From the NCBI GenBank assembly GCA_012064415.1, contig SSNU01000233.1, forward strand, positions 44,035 to 108,034: a DNA stretch of 64,000 nucleotides, given 5' to 3'. This document shows, in pieces, positions 45,901-56,258 of this stretch; the first letter of the stretch is position 1, and the number at the start of each line of letters is the position of its first letter. Under the pieces are notes generated by a model, which ran no database searches, was not told the DNA's origin, and was given only the letters and a program-made list of their open reading frames with translations. A program made the position numbers and the translations under genes. The stretch is from Gyrodactylus bullatarudis (lineage: Eukaryota; Platyhelminthes; Monogenea; Gyrodactylidea; Gyrodactylidae).

Positions 45901-47898
45901 CTATTTTTGATATATGAATGAAAACGAAGTAATACCATTCTCATAACTTTATTTCAAAAATTCTCCTTTTTTTTCAATAATTTCTATACACCTTTCATAC
46001 ATGGAAATAAAATAAGGTAATAAGTCATCTTTTGTAAAAGTATTCCATTCTCTAACTATTGCCTCTTTCAGCTCAGAGGTACTTGAGTATTGTTGCCCAT
46101 TTTTATAAACTTTCTGTGCTAGTGACCCCCAAACATTTTCGATAGGGTTTAAATCGGGACTTCTAGCAGGCCAGGTCATAACTTTTATGTCATTTCTCAA
46201 AAACCATTCTTTTGTTGAATTGGAGCTGTGACAAGGGGCATTGTCTTGTTGGAAAATTAATTGTTCTGTCCTAATTTCCTCTTTGAATGGTAATAGAGAA
46301 TTTTCAAGGAGATTTTGATAATTTTCTGAGTTCATTTTTGGTTGAACAAATTGTAAAGGCAATATTCCGTTGAATGTTATGGCTCCCCATATCATTACTG
46401 TCCCTCCACCAAAATTTCTATTCATTCTTTTCTTAGACGGACCATCTTTTGATTCCCAGTGAAAACTAAGGCCATCCGGACCATCCAAGTTGAATTTTTT
46501 CTCATCCGAGAATATTGCCTTCTTCCAGTCCATGTTTTCATGTATTTTAGTCTTAACCCAGTTTAAACGGTCAAGTTTATTCTTTTCCGTTAGGGGACAG
46601 ATCTTTTTAGCCTTTCTCCAACGCAGATTAAATTTTTTCCTCACAATCATTTGAACAGCACGAACAGATATGTTCAATTTCAATTCATTTTTTATTTGAA
46701 CACAGTTTTTCCCTTGATTTTGAGCCATGTTTTTGATTCGTCCTAATATCAAATTGCTGATTTTTGATTTAGAGCCAGCTTTCTTTTGGTATCTTTTGTA
46801 CCCGTTATTCTTCAATAAGTTATTAATTGTCGTATTTGAGCAATTCATGATTTGGGCGATCTTCCTATTACTTAAACCATGTTTTTTTAGTTGCTTAATC
46901 TTCTCGAATCGAACTCGGTTAAAAGTTCTGTTTTTCGATAATGACGAGTTCATTAATAATCTGAAAGATATTCATAGTTAGTTCAATAGATATACTGATT
47001 AAATATTTATTATAGGACGAAAATTGTTCTCACTTGAATACAAGTTGATTACTTGAATAAATGAGAATGATATTACTTCGTTTTCATTCATGTATCAAAA
47101 ATAGTAATTTTGTATTTAAAAGAAACAGTCTTTAAATTTTGAATGAAACTTTCTTTAGTAGTATTCATAAAACATCCTCGAGTATTTTCATATATATTTG
47201 GTCAAAAACGGATGAAAAATAAGGAAGTTATGCAATAAAATAAGAGTGAGAACCGTATTACTTCGACAACTGTATGGTCTGTATTACAATTGAAATCCAA
47301 CTTCCTTCTTTTGTCAATATTTTCGCAACACAGAAGAAGGCATTCGGCTGACCAATCGTAGACAAATTCTAATGTTGGTCAAATTTTCGATAAGCTAAAT
47401 TAATAAGACACTTTATCATATTCTTGATTTTAATATATTGGAATTCTTCATAAAAATAAGCTTTAAAATATCTCTTAAACTGTTCAAACTTAAATCTCAA
47501 TTTAACCCCAGGTATGGTACCTTACTAACGAAAATATCATGCGTAATGAATTCTCCTGTTGTAAAGTGATAAAACGTGATAATTCCTTCAAGTTGATACC
47601 AGTTGGCTGCGAAGACCAAGGTGACCGAAGTAAATTCTTTTATGATGAAGTGAGTAGTACTGATTAAAACGTAAAAAAATCGAATAGCTGTTTAAGAAGC
47701 AGTTCATAATAGACTTAAACCACCCTATTCATGAATCTTAAGCATAATAATAATTTCTACATTCATTCATAGAATGGTAGCAAGCAATTAAGAACCGCAG
47801 AAGGATGCCTGGAACTGGATCCCGTCAGCAATAAGGCCAGTGTTAATCCATGCCGACCAGGAAATGAATACCAAATGTGGGAGTGGAAATTTATTTAA
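42936..47898 (+). CDS. polypeptide GalNAc-transferase, gene F (intact)
   Basis: Exons: 42936-43261, 43295-43461, 43492-43870, 43902-44019, 44050-44235, 44308-44436, 44641-44718, 44836-44850, 44909-44920, 47512-47649 and 47773-47898. They give 557 residues. Visible features: a short signal anchor (IVLSLLVFIILYF), a short stem starting the shared [104 protein letters not shown] and [17 protein letters not shown]. The lectin end has CLELDPVSNK and QMWEWKFI. Both microexons have strong splice sites. Exons 2 to 5 and the short introns among them are almost identical to gene E except for a block in exon 3. A complete Tc1 element lies in intron 9. Gene G starts only 137 bp after the stop. Confidence 0.9.
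44990..45245. repeat. dispersed repeat, copy 1 (inverted relative to copy 2)
   Basis: The sequence with CAGCCTCAATCTCATTTTGA and GATGATCGATAACTATGCAA is found reverse-complemented at 51265-51475. No coding capacity or ends were identified. Confidence 0.6.
45731..47272 (-). mobile_element. complete Tc1-type transposon with doubled (IR/DR) ends
   Basis: A 1542-bp element flanked by TA (45729-45730 and 47273-47274). The ends read TAGTGGTCGAAGTAATACGG (left) and CAGTTGTCGAAGTAATACGG (right, inverted). The inverted repeats are about 210 bp, and each contains a second direct copy of the end motif: CGAAGTAATAC(C/G)(A/G)TTCTCA(T/C) at the outer and inner positions. This is the IR/DR layout known from Sleeping Beauty-like Tc1 elements. 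It carries one intact transposase gene on the minus strand. Confidence 0.92.
45949..46953 (-). CDS. Tc1-family transposase (DD34E), intact
   Basis: An intronless ORF of 334 residues starting at ATG 46953. The N-terminus holds paired helix-turn-helix domains (KKHGLSNRKIAQIMNCSNTT) and a basic linker. The catalytic triad is visible: Asp in IFSDEKKFNL, Asp in QQDNAPCHSS and Glu in NPIENVW, with 34 residues between the second Asp and the Glu, as in Tc1. SPDLNPIENVW is the usual Tc1 signature. The length matches the family (about 340) and no stop or frameshift is seen. The enzyme cuts and pastes the element at TA sites. Together with the intact ends this copy could still be mobile. It is transcribed against the host gene. 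Confidence 0.95.
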   Translation of the reverse strand: MNSSLSKNRTFNRVRFEKIKQLKKHGLSNRKIAQIMNCSNTTINNLLKNNGYKRYQKKAGSKSKISNLILGRIKNMAQNQGKNCVQIKNELKLNISVRAVQMIVRKKFNLRWRKAKKICPLTEKNKLDRLNWVKTKIHENMDWKKAIFSDEKKFNLDGPDGLSFHWESKDGPSKKRMNRNFGGGTVMIWGAITFNGILPLQFVQPKMNSENYQNLLENSLLPFKEEIRTEQLIFQQDNAPCHSSNSTKEWFLRNDIKVMTWPARSPDLNPIENVWGSLAQKVYKNGQQYSSTSELKEAIVREWNTFTKDDLLPYFISMYERCIEIIEKKGEFLK

Positions 47899-48035
47899 GA
47901 AAAGAGTCCAAACTGTTTTTTTTGCTTTGTAAATATAAATACGTTTTAATAAGAAAGAAAAAATTTATTGAAAAACATTCATCAATCTTTTATAATTTTG
48001 CCTAAATTCTTGAACTCTCTCAGATTATCAATCGG
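47899..48035 (+). promoter_or_regulatory. 137-bp F-G spacer, presumed gene G promoter
   Basis: Everything needed to end gene F and start gene G lies in 137 bp. TTTTATAATT near 47987 is a possible TATA-like element about 45 bp before the ATG. No AATAAA is seen. Unlike A-F, this region is not shared with other copies. Confidence 0.4.
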
Positions 48036-51000
48036 ATGCGGTACAATCAACTGAACCATGTGTTGAAGAGTATCTTAGTGCTTGTACTTTTATTGATATT
48101 CAGTTGGCTCCTTTACTCAAAAATACTCACAAAAAAGGAAAGAAGATCGACACATTTTATGATGAGTTATCCACCAGCCTTTGAGAACCTAGAACCACCT
48201 CCTCAAAGCACTAAAGATAGCAAAGGCCTCGGGGAAGATGGAGTTCCAGTCATCATCAACTATGCTAATCTCACCTCACATGAGAAATTGGAATATGATG
48301 CTGGTCGAAAGCTTGTTTATCTGAATACGTTCGCCTCCGATAGAATTAGCGTTCGTAGATATCTTAGCGACAAGAGAGCGCCAGAGTAAGTCGCCATATC
48401 TGACAACACTCCACCTAGGTGCCGGGCCCCAAAGACATATTCGAATCTGCCAAAGACCTCTGTCATAATCATATTTCACAATGAGGTCTACTCCATGTTA
48501 CTGCGGACGTTGCACTCAGTTCTGGATAGGTCTGACCCAGACCTCTTGGAGGAGATTATTCTGGTGGACGATGCGTCGGATATCGGTAGGTCTGATTATT
48601 TTCTTATTTCTCTAGATTATATAAATGGTCGCTTACAAGATTATCTGAGCTACCTGCCAAAAGTGCGTCTGATTCGTTTGACTGAGAGAGCTGGGATCGC
48701 GAAAGCAAGAATGGCCGGCATTCATGCTGCCAATGTTGAGACCCTAACATTTCTCGACTCACACGTCGAGGTGTTGCCCGGCTGGCTGGAACCATTGCTA
48801 GAACAGTTGCAAATGGACCCTAAATTGATAGCTGTACCAATCTATCTTCAAATCAGCCCTGAAAATCTAAGTCCTGACTACAGAGAGTCTTTCAAACGTC
48901 TTGTTGGTGGATTTCGCTGGAACCTTGAATTTTTTTGGCAGTTTAATTCTCCTAATTACGATAACAGACCTGGATCTCCTTACTCACCAGTCATGTAATT
49001 CAATTTTTCAATATTCCTTCTCAGTAATCCAGCTCTTGTAGGCGGTATGTTCATGATAGGTAAACAATTTTTCAACTCCCTTGGTAATTATGACAACACC
49101 TTGGGTTGTGATAGATTCATACATCTCGAGTTGACTTTAAAAGTAACTTTTCCTCTTGGATAGTTTTTCATAGGCCTGGTTATGTCATGGAAGCATCTTC
49201 AAAGTTCCTTGTAGTTCGGTCGGAAGTGTTTCCAATAATCTCTATCAATTAAGAAGTGATCAAGCTACCAAAGAAATTAAATTGGCTCTAGATAGAATTG
49301 TCTACGTCTGGTTCGATGAATACAAAATCTTTTACGAAGATTATGCGGGTCAATTATTTGTAAGTCCAAGGAAAAAGGCCTCAACTAAAATATGTTTGAT
49401 AATTTCTTCAGAAAGATCTTGGCAATTTATCGGGACTGATTGACTTCCGCGTCAAGAACAAGTGCCATAATTTCAAATGGTTTCTAGAGAATGTTTATAT
49501 TGATAAATTTGATCCAATGACCGCTGTCTTTCGAGGTCAGGTAAGATGATTATGATCTCTTGAAATCGATTAAAAAATTAAATACATTTCTTGACATTTC
49601 TACCTATAAGTATATATTGAGTAATAATAATTTTAAAATATCTAATTGATTTACAATAATTAAACATAAAGATAAGCATTACGATCTTGTTAATTTTAAT
49701 CGATTCATGTTTGTTTTACAACCGGAATTAATCTCGGATTTTTACCTTGATTTATCGTTATGATTTGATAAAAACTACCTCAAATCATTTTTCTGGCTTT
49801 GAATAAGTTTCAACATTCTTTTTTTACCTCGGTTAGGTAGGCTAGTTTAGTCTTCTTGAGTTATAATAGCTATAAACTAGGAAGAATCTATATTTGTACT
49901 TAAAAAAACTTTTTCTTTGATTAGATAAGAAATCCCAAGTCAAATATGTGTCTTGATAGTGCTACAGAAATTTACCCATGTGTTACACCTTCAATGAAAT
50001 TAGTATGTTTGGTTTTGATTCAAAAATAACAAATAATCTGGATATCGAGAACAATACTGAGGATTATTAACATTCTTAATTAAGAGAAGCATCAAGCACG
50101 AATATAATTTTGCTATTCGGAATCAATTGCTATTTTTTAACTTTTTTTCTAAGCATATTTACTTGGTCAGATAAACCGTAATAAATCTTATTTTTCCTGA
50201 TTACTATCATCTCTTCCTTTGATTCATGGTGTTTCTAAAGCTTCTCAGTCTTGTAATAAGGCCTGGTCTGAAAGCTTTTGATTAGTCTAGCAAATATTTC
50301 AAGCTTGGGATATTATTTTAACCCTTTCAAGTCCATGGCCCATATGTGGGCCAAAATATCAAACCTAAAAATTTTTGTAGAAATAAAAATCCTATGAATA
50401 AAAGATTCACCATTTAATAACTTTTTTATTTATCTTCCCGAAAAAAGTTGAACCATAAGGTATTGGGATAGACTAAATTCACATTATTTACTTAAAAAAT
50501 CCTACAATTACTTGTGTGGTCGCTTTAAGGCTTATTTAAACATAATTATTTCGTTCTATGTGCTTAGGTAATATATCCCATAGTTACGTCACCTAGCACT
50601 TAGAACGAAATAATTCTAGATAATCTGCTCTATTCATTAGTTTATTGAAATATTTAAATTTTTTTGTCTAGCAGAAAAATATTACTCAAGTTAGTCCATA
50701 ATCAGAAAATACAGTATGAGTAAAACGATGAACAAATTCATTTAAAGTCTATATCCACTGTGAGTATGCTTAAGATGAACAAATAATGAACAAGTGATAC
50801 ATATTTATCTTTATAGATATGGTACTTATCTTTAGGCAATTACATGCAAACTGAATACGGATGCATTACAACTAACCAAATAAATAATCAGACAAAAATA
50901 CAGAAAGCAGACTGTAAAAGATGCTTTGGTCTTGCTAAATCATTTTATAATAAAGTGAGCTACTATTTTAGTTAGTTTCAATTAACTACACTGTAGGTTT

Positions 51001-51183
51001 GTTGGCCAATCAGATTGTTTTCATATGAATCATTCAAAATATCATTCATTTTGCCAGAAAAACAGACAAATAAGAATAGCAGATAAATGCTTAGAGATGA
51101 AAATGAAACCAGCAGATATCCTGTTAAATCCATGCAAGAAAGGCAATGAATACCAGGTGTGGAACTGGATGGTTTTAAAATGA
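48036..51183 (+). CDS. polypeptide GalNAc-transferase-like, gene G (metal-ligand His lost)
   Basis: Exons: 48036-48385, 48419-48585, 48616-48994, 49025-49142, 49174-49359, 49412-49540, 49925-50002, 50817-50954 and 51058-51183, giving 556 residues without microexons. I could not place the microexons with confidence. A candidate 12-mer after TTTTTTTCTAAG near 50152 has a poor donor. All frames are open. Exons 2 and the first half of 3 are almost identical to gene F, with DSHVEVLPGW intact. Beyond that it diverges sharply: the YGSEH motif region reads LGCDRFIHLEL, VGHVF is VGSVSNN, and the RARDRIA helix is replaced by KLALDRIVYVW. The missing VGH histidine is a metal ligand in characterised members, so catalysis is doubtful. 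The lectin part still has a QVWNW motif. A drifting but still open gene, or one with a binding-only role, is more likely than a fresh pseudogene. Confidence 0.8.
50544..50615. repeat. 72-bp imperfect hairpin in gene G intron
   Basis: AATTATTTCGTTCTATGTGC at the left pairs with GCACTTAGAACGAAATAATT at the right. The arm sequence TATTTCGTTCTAGGTGCTTT also occurs alone at about 30268 in gene C intron 6, so it is a small dispersed repeat. Confidence 0.65.
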
Positions 51184-51842
51184 AAAGATCACATTCTCAA
51201 CATTTCTTCGAGTTTCAAAAATGAGTAGTAAATGTTAGAAAAACACATTTTTGAAAATCAAAAAGAAAATTTTAACTATAAGCCCTATTTTTATTCAAAA
51301 TGTTACAAAAACTATTCAAAAATCTTAATTTTGTCCTTTCTCGTAGTAAAATTCATTGAAAAAAAAACAGAACCAACTCGAAAATAGATGGAAAAGGATA
51401 AGGAAAATTGCATAGTTATCGATCATCTTCAAAATAAGATTAAGGCTGGGAAAAGTTGATAAATATGGCCCACTCTATTAGGATTCAGAGAGTGATTTTG
51501 TTATTTTCCTTAGATGCTGGTGTGACGTGTAAATATTGCTTTTACAGTAGCAGAAGATGTTATTTTTTCGCTACTTGAATTAATTGCAGAAGCGAAAAAA
51601 ATTGAGTTAACAATTAATAGTATTCTCAAATCAATACAGAGGAATGCATGCTAAGCAATTCCATTCGATCAGAACCATAAATGCAAGTAAGCAATGGATA
51701 TTAATTTGAATTAAATGCAAACAAACCTTTGAATAAATACAAGAAAGCTGCGCAATTGTGTAAAAAAGGAGTAACTCATTGACGAATTACTACCATTCAC
51801 TTGGGTGTTGAATTGAACATACATGAAGATTGTATTCTATAG
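51184..51842. other. intergenic spacer G-H
   Basis: Holds the inverted repeat copy at 51265-51475. No ORF. The start of gene H is preceded by TATTCTATAG directly before the ATG and by no clear TATA box. Confidence 0.45.
51265..51475. repeat. dispersed repeat, copy 2
   Basis: Reverse-complement relative of 44990-45245, sharing GGAAAATTGCATAGTTATCG with ATCATCTTCAAAAT.AGATT. Confidence 0.6.
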
Positions 51843-54800
51843 ATGATTACATGTGCCAAACGGATAAAATTTGGGATTTTATTCATTTCATGCATTTCTT
51901 TCATAATCTTCCTAAAGAAATTGAACAATAATGAAAATCTAACCTTACCTAGATTTATTTTTCACAATAATTTTCTCAACAATACACGAGGAAATAGGCC
52001 AGCCTTTACAAATAATGAGCCTCCGCCGAAAAGTGATGAAAATACTCAGGGTCTTGGCGAGAATGGAATACCAGTTAAAATAGATCAAGCCAATTTGAAT
52101 GAAGAAGAGTTATTGGAATACAACAAGAGAAACGAACATGTCGATTTGAATGTCTTTGTTTCTGATCGTATAAGCGTCAGGCGATATCTAAGTGATAATC
52201 GATTCGATGAGTAAGTACAAATATCTTGTTAACGATTCAGATGCAAGGTTCCAAAGCAATACACGAACCTGCCAAAGACATCAGTCATTATAATATTCCA
52301 TAATGAGATCTATTCCATGCTGTTGCGTACAATTCACTCGGTACTGGACAGATCTGATCCAAACCTACTAGAGGAGATCATCTTGGTTGATGATGCCTCT
52401 ACTTTTGGTATGTTTCTTCTAAATGTCATGATTTCTTAGATTACATCGAGGGTAAACTCCAGAATTACTTGACCCATTTGCCCAAGGTCCATCTCGTCAG
52501 AAAGACTGAACGCCAAGGCATAGCAAAGGCAAGAATGGCTGGCATAGAGGTGGCCAAAGGAGAAACACTGACATTCCTCGACTCGCACATGGAAGTATTG
52601 CCTGGCTGGCTGGAGCCATTGCTTGAGCAAATTCAGAGGGATCCCAACAGCATTGCTGAGCCTGTCCACGTGGCAATAGATGCAGAAAATTTTAGTATGA
52701 GCTTGGACTCTTTTTCAAAGACCTTTGTAGGTGGTTTCACCTGGAGGCTGGATTTCGTCTGGAAATTAGTTGACAAAAAATTCCAAAATAGGCCTGGAGT
52801 CCCTTATTCTCCTAATCCGTAATATTTTCAAACATTTTCACTCAATATTTATATTTCTAGAGATCCTGCAATTGTTGGGGGCATGTTCACCATAGGAACA
52901 GCCTTTTTTAAACAACTAGGCCTTTACGATGTCACTAGCGGCCTCTATGGAACTGAACAAATCGAGTTATCATTTAAAGTAGTGTTAAATATTTGTTATT
53001 ATTGATTAGACTTGGTTGTGTCATGGAAGTATCTACAAAATTCCGTGTAGTTGGATCGGTCATGCTTTCCATAATCGAATGGATGAACCCTACAAGCAAA
53101 TGAATTCGGAATGGATGAAGAAGGCCAAAGATAGAATTGCTGTTGTATGGATGGATGAATACAGACAGTTTTACGAAGAGAATTTTGTTAAGATATTTGT
53201 ACGATTCAATATTCAGTTCTAAACTCTTCTTCGATACGCTGAAAAAATTAACTTTTAACCAGCTAGGTTTTTATTGATTTATTTTTGAAATATTCCACAT
53301 TGACCAACAACATCACACTGTATAGACTAGACTTTAGAAATTTTATTTTTTCTAGGATGATCTCGGCGATATTTCCAAACAAATTGAATTTCGTAAAAAC
53401 AACAAATGTCGCAGTTTCAAATGGTACTTGGAAAACATTTATCCTGATAAACTGGATCCTTTCACAGCTATCAGGAGAGGCCAAGTAGAATTGATTCTTT
53501 TATTTAATTCACTTAATTAATTAGGTTCGTAATGAGAAAACCAATAATTGTCTTGAAGATGACAATAAATATACCAAATGCAAAAAAGTCCATTTAAATA
53601 CAGTGAGTTTTATTTCTTAAAATTGTATCCTTTGCTAAGAAATAGATTTCTCGAATTTATAAATGAACTCTATGCTTTAATCTCTTATACGAACTCTTGA
53701 TAAACCGATTCTCAAAGACTCTTTTTGAATTTCAGAATAACAACGTTGAAGTATGTCTAGAATAATTTGATACGTTTCTTTTCAACGATAATTTGGTTTA
53801 TTCTATTTTAGATTGGGTCAACAGTAAGTCCATTTGAGTTCTTAAACCTTCCATAATTGATATGAAGTCGGGAATCTACGATTTTTACAGAAATCTCGAT
53901 TTTTCATCAAGAATTCAAATTCATTAAAGACTTTCTGGAATCCTACTCATGTTGCCCACTTTTACTTTTGAAGAAAAAATTCATTCAACTGAATCTGATC
54001 TGATGCATAACCTCATTATCGTTTGGGAGCTTAAAATCGATTTTTTGATCATTTTCACTACTTGAGTAAAATTAATGAAATTTCGATAATTCAAAATCTC
54101 TCAAAAATAGGGAAATTGTCGGTAACTTGACGGTGCTAGTCAGCTTTCATGTCTAATCCTGATCTTGAAAAAAATCTTTTGATCACCCTCCAATTTTCAA
54201 ATCAATAAAAATTTTCAGTTCAAAATTCGAAAAAATGGGATTTTGGCGCCAAATCGAAATTTGAAAAAATGACCATATTTTTCATGAAAATATTTTTTTA
54301 AGAATTTTTTTCTTCAAATAGTAAAAGTGGGCAACATGAGTTGGATTCCTAAAAATCTTTAACAAATTTGAATTTGTTATAAAATATCGAGATTTCTGTA
54401 AAAATGATAGATTCCCAACTTCATATCAACCAAGTTTATATATATTCTTGAACTGATTCTGATTTTTTCAATTTCAAGATTTGGTATCTATCCAAAGAGG
54501 GTGTAATGCAGAACGAGCATATTTGTCTCAATGTTAATGTTAAACCTGGTATCATCACAAGCGTGAATTGTCTTCAAGATTCTAAGCCCGATTATTTCAC
54601 ATATCACGAAGTGAGTCATTCCATTTTGAGTCGTAGACTAAAACTGCAGTAGATCACACTTGGCTATCAGATTTTTCTATAATTTTTAATCATTTTCGTA
54701 CCATCAATTTCAGATTTTCATAAGATTTTGAATTGATTTTCTGAGCTCTAGAAGATTTTAGATTTTATTTGAGGAGATTTCAGATTTTCCTGACAACCGA

Positions 54801-55123
54801 AACGTCTTGAAAGATCTTTGGTGGATTTATTCCGAAAAAATCCATTACACAAAATAATAAATTATCTTGTAATAATTTACTGGAAATAAACCTGGTATAA
54901 TTATCTATTATTTAGTAAATATTATTTATAGAATATTCTTTGTGTTTACTTACAAGTAGAATCTATGAAAAAATATATAATTTATTAATTTTTATTCAAG
55001 ACCAATCGAACAATAGAAACCTCTCAGGGTTGTTTTGAGCTGAACAAAGAGTCGGAAAGTGTCATTTTGAGGCCATGCCAAATAGATAACCCCTACCAGA
55101 AGTGGACGTGGAATATTTTATAA
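51843..55123 (+). CDS. polypeptide GalNAc-transferase, gene H (intact)
   Basis: Exons: 51843-52210, 52241-52407, 52440-52818, 52861-52978, 53010-53198, 53356-53484, 53525-53602, 53736-53750, 53812-53823, 54479-54610 and 55001-55123. They give 569 residues. The anchor is [14 protein letters not shown], with a longer stem than gene I. Motifs: [102 protein letters not shown] and [11 protein letters not shown]. The glutamine in YGTEQ replaces the His/Asn of relatives. The 15-nt (AATAACAACGTTGAA) and 12-nt (ATTGGGTCAACA) microexons have good splice sites. The last exon has QKWTW in place of QMWEW. Exon 2 and the first half of exon 3 are shared with genes I and J. Intron 9 carries a hairpin element. 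Confidence 0.9.
53857..54429. mobile_element. hairpin (foldback) element in gene H intron 9
   Basis: Ends TTGATATGAAGTCGGGAATC and its inverted partner CCCAACTTCATATCAA. The arms are about 120 bp and contain GTTGCCCACTTTTAC. It belongs to the same family as 61753-62486 in gene I, with GGGATTTTGGCGCCAAAT as a shared internal mark. The arms here are more diverged than in the second copy. Confidence 0.75.
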
Positions 55124-56258
55124 GATTGCTATTTAAATAAATCATATAATTTTCTACTATTCATGAGGTTTCTGGCTATGAATTGAAAAACTTGTAGATT
55201 TACTTGCCTATTATTATCAAGCAATTATTTATTATAAATAAAGTGATTTATCAACTCAAATTTATGCCTAAAATGCCAAGCCCACATACTTTAGCGTTTT
55301 TAAAGGATATAGAAGTTCCATTCCGAATATCAGCAAAAATAGTAACAGCTCGTTGCTTCTTATTCGTTAAAAATTATCTGGTCAGTATAGAATCATGATT
55401 ATCTTCAAATTCAAGAGAATACAGAATCTTCCTGAATCTCCAGAAGCAATTAGATCGGAAAGATATTCCTAGTTTATAACAAAATTAACATATAAAAAGT
55501 AACCTAAAAAGTAAACCTTTTCCATGAAGTATGGTTGAACTCGTCTTCAGAATTCGTGTTTCCCTAGCTCTAGAAAACAATGAAATCAGATGATTTTGTT
55601 ACGCTTCGGACATAAAGTTGACATCAAATTATCATAGCCTTTCTTCCTTGTAAGCCTAAGCAACGTCTTTTGATCGATAAGCAAAGTTATAAGGACGAAT
55701 CTTATTCGTTGAATAATAAGACAGCATGCTTGACCAATCAGAATAGAGGACCCGATAATCATAGGAGACTGAATTATTAATTCTTTCTCTGTTAGTCATA
55801 TTCTCCCTTTGCTCGGGATTACATGGAAATTTTTAATTCATAAGAGTATGGATGAATCTAGATGATTAACTTTCACGACAACAAGTTAAATTTTTGAAAA
55901 CACGTGAGTTCTATTATTACATTCGAGTAGTTGTTTGAACAAAAGTTGTAAGTATAAAATATGATGCGTATGCCAATCTCGTTCAAAAAAAGGGTAATTT
56001 ATTTATTGGAAAAAACTATGACTAGTCATTGGTCAAGCCTTGTCGTCAATGATAGAACTAAAATCAATAAATTTTAAATCAGCTCTATTTATTCATCTAC
56101 TAGGGTATTTGCTCTACATTTTCTTGTGAAGCCTTTCAACCATTTGAGAGAAGCATAATCGATAACCGTAAAGGAATACTGGTAATAATAATAGTAGTAA
56201 AAGTTATACGTATATAAGAGATATATTTTGTCAAAATTTTAACATTCTAGGATAGCTG
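55124..56258. other. intergenic spacer H-I
   Basis: No supportable ORF. A TATA-like GTATATAAG at about 56211-56219 lies 40 nt before the ATG of gene I. No repeat element is recognised. Confidence 0.45.

Noticed and set aside
50142..50165. Possible 12-nt microexon of gene G (CATATTTACTTG)
   Set aside because: The acceptor is good but the donor GTCAGA is poor and the encoded residues do not match relatives, so it was not included in the gene model.
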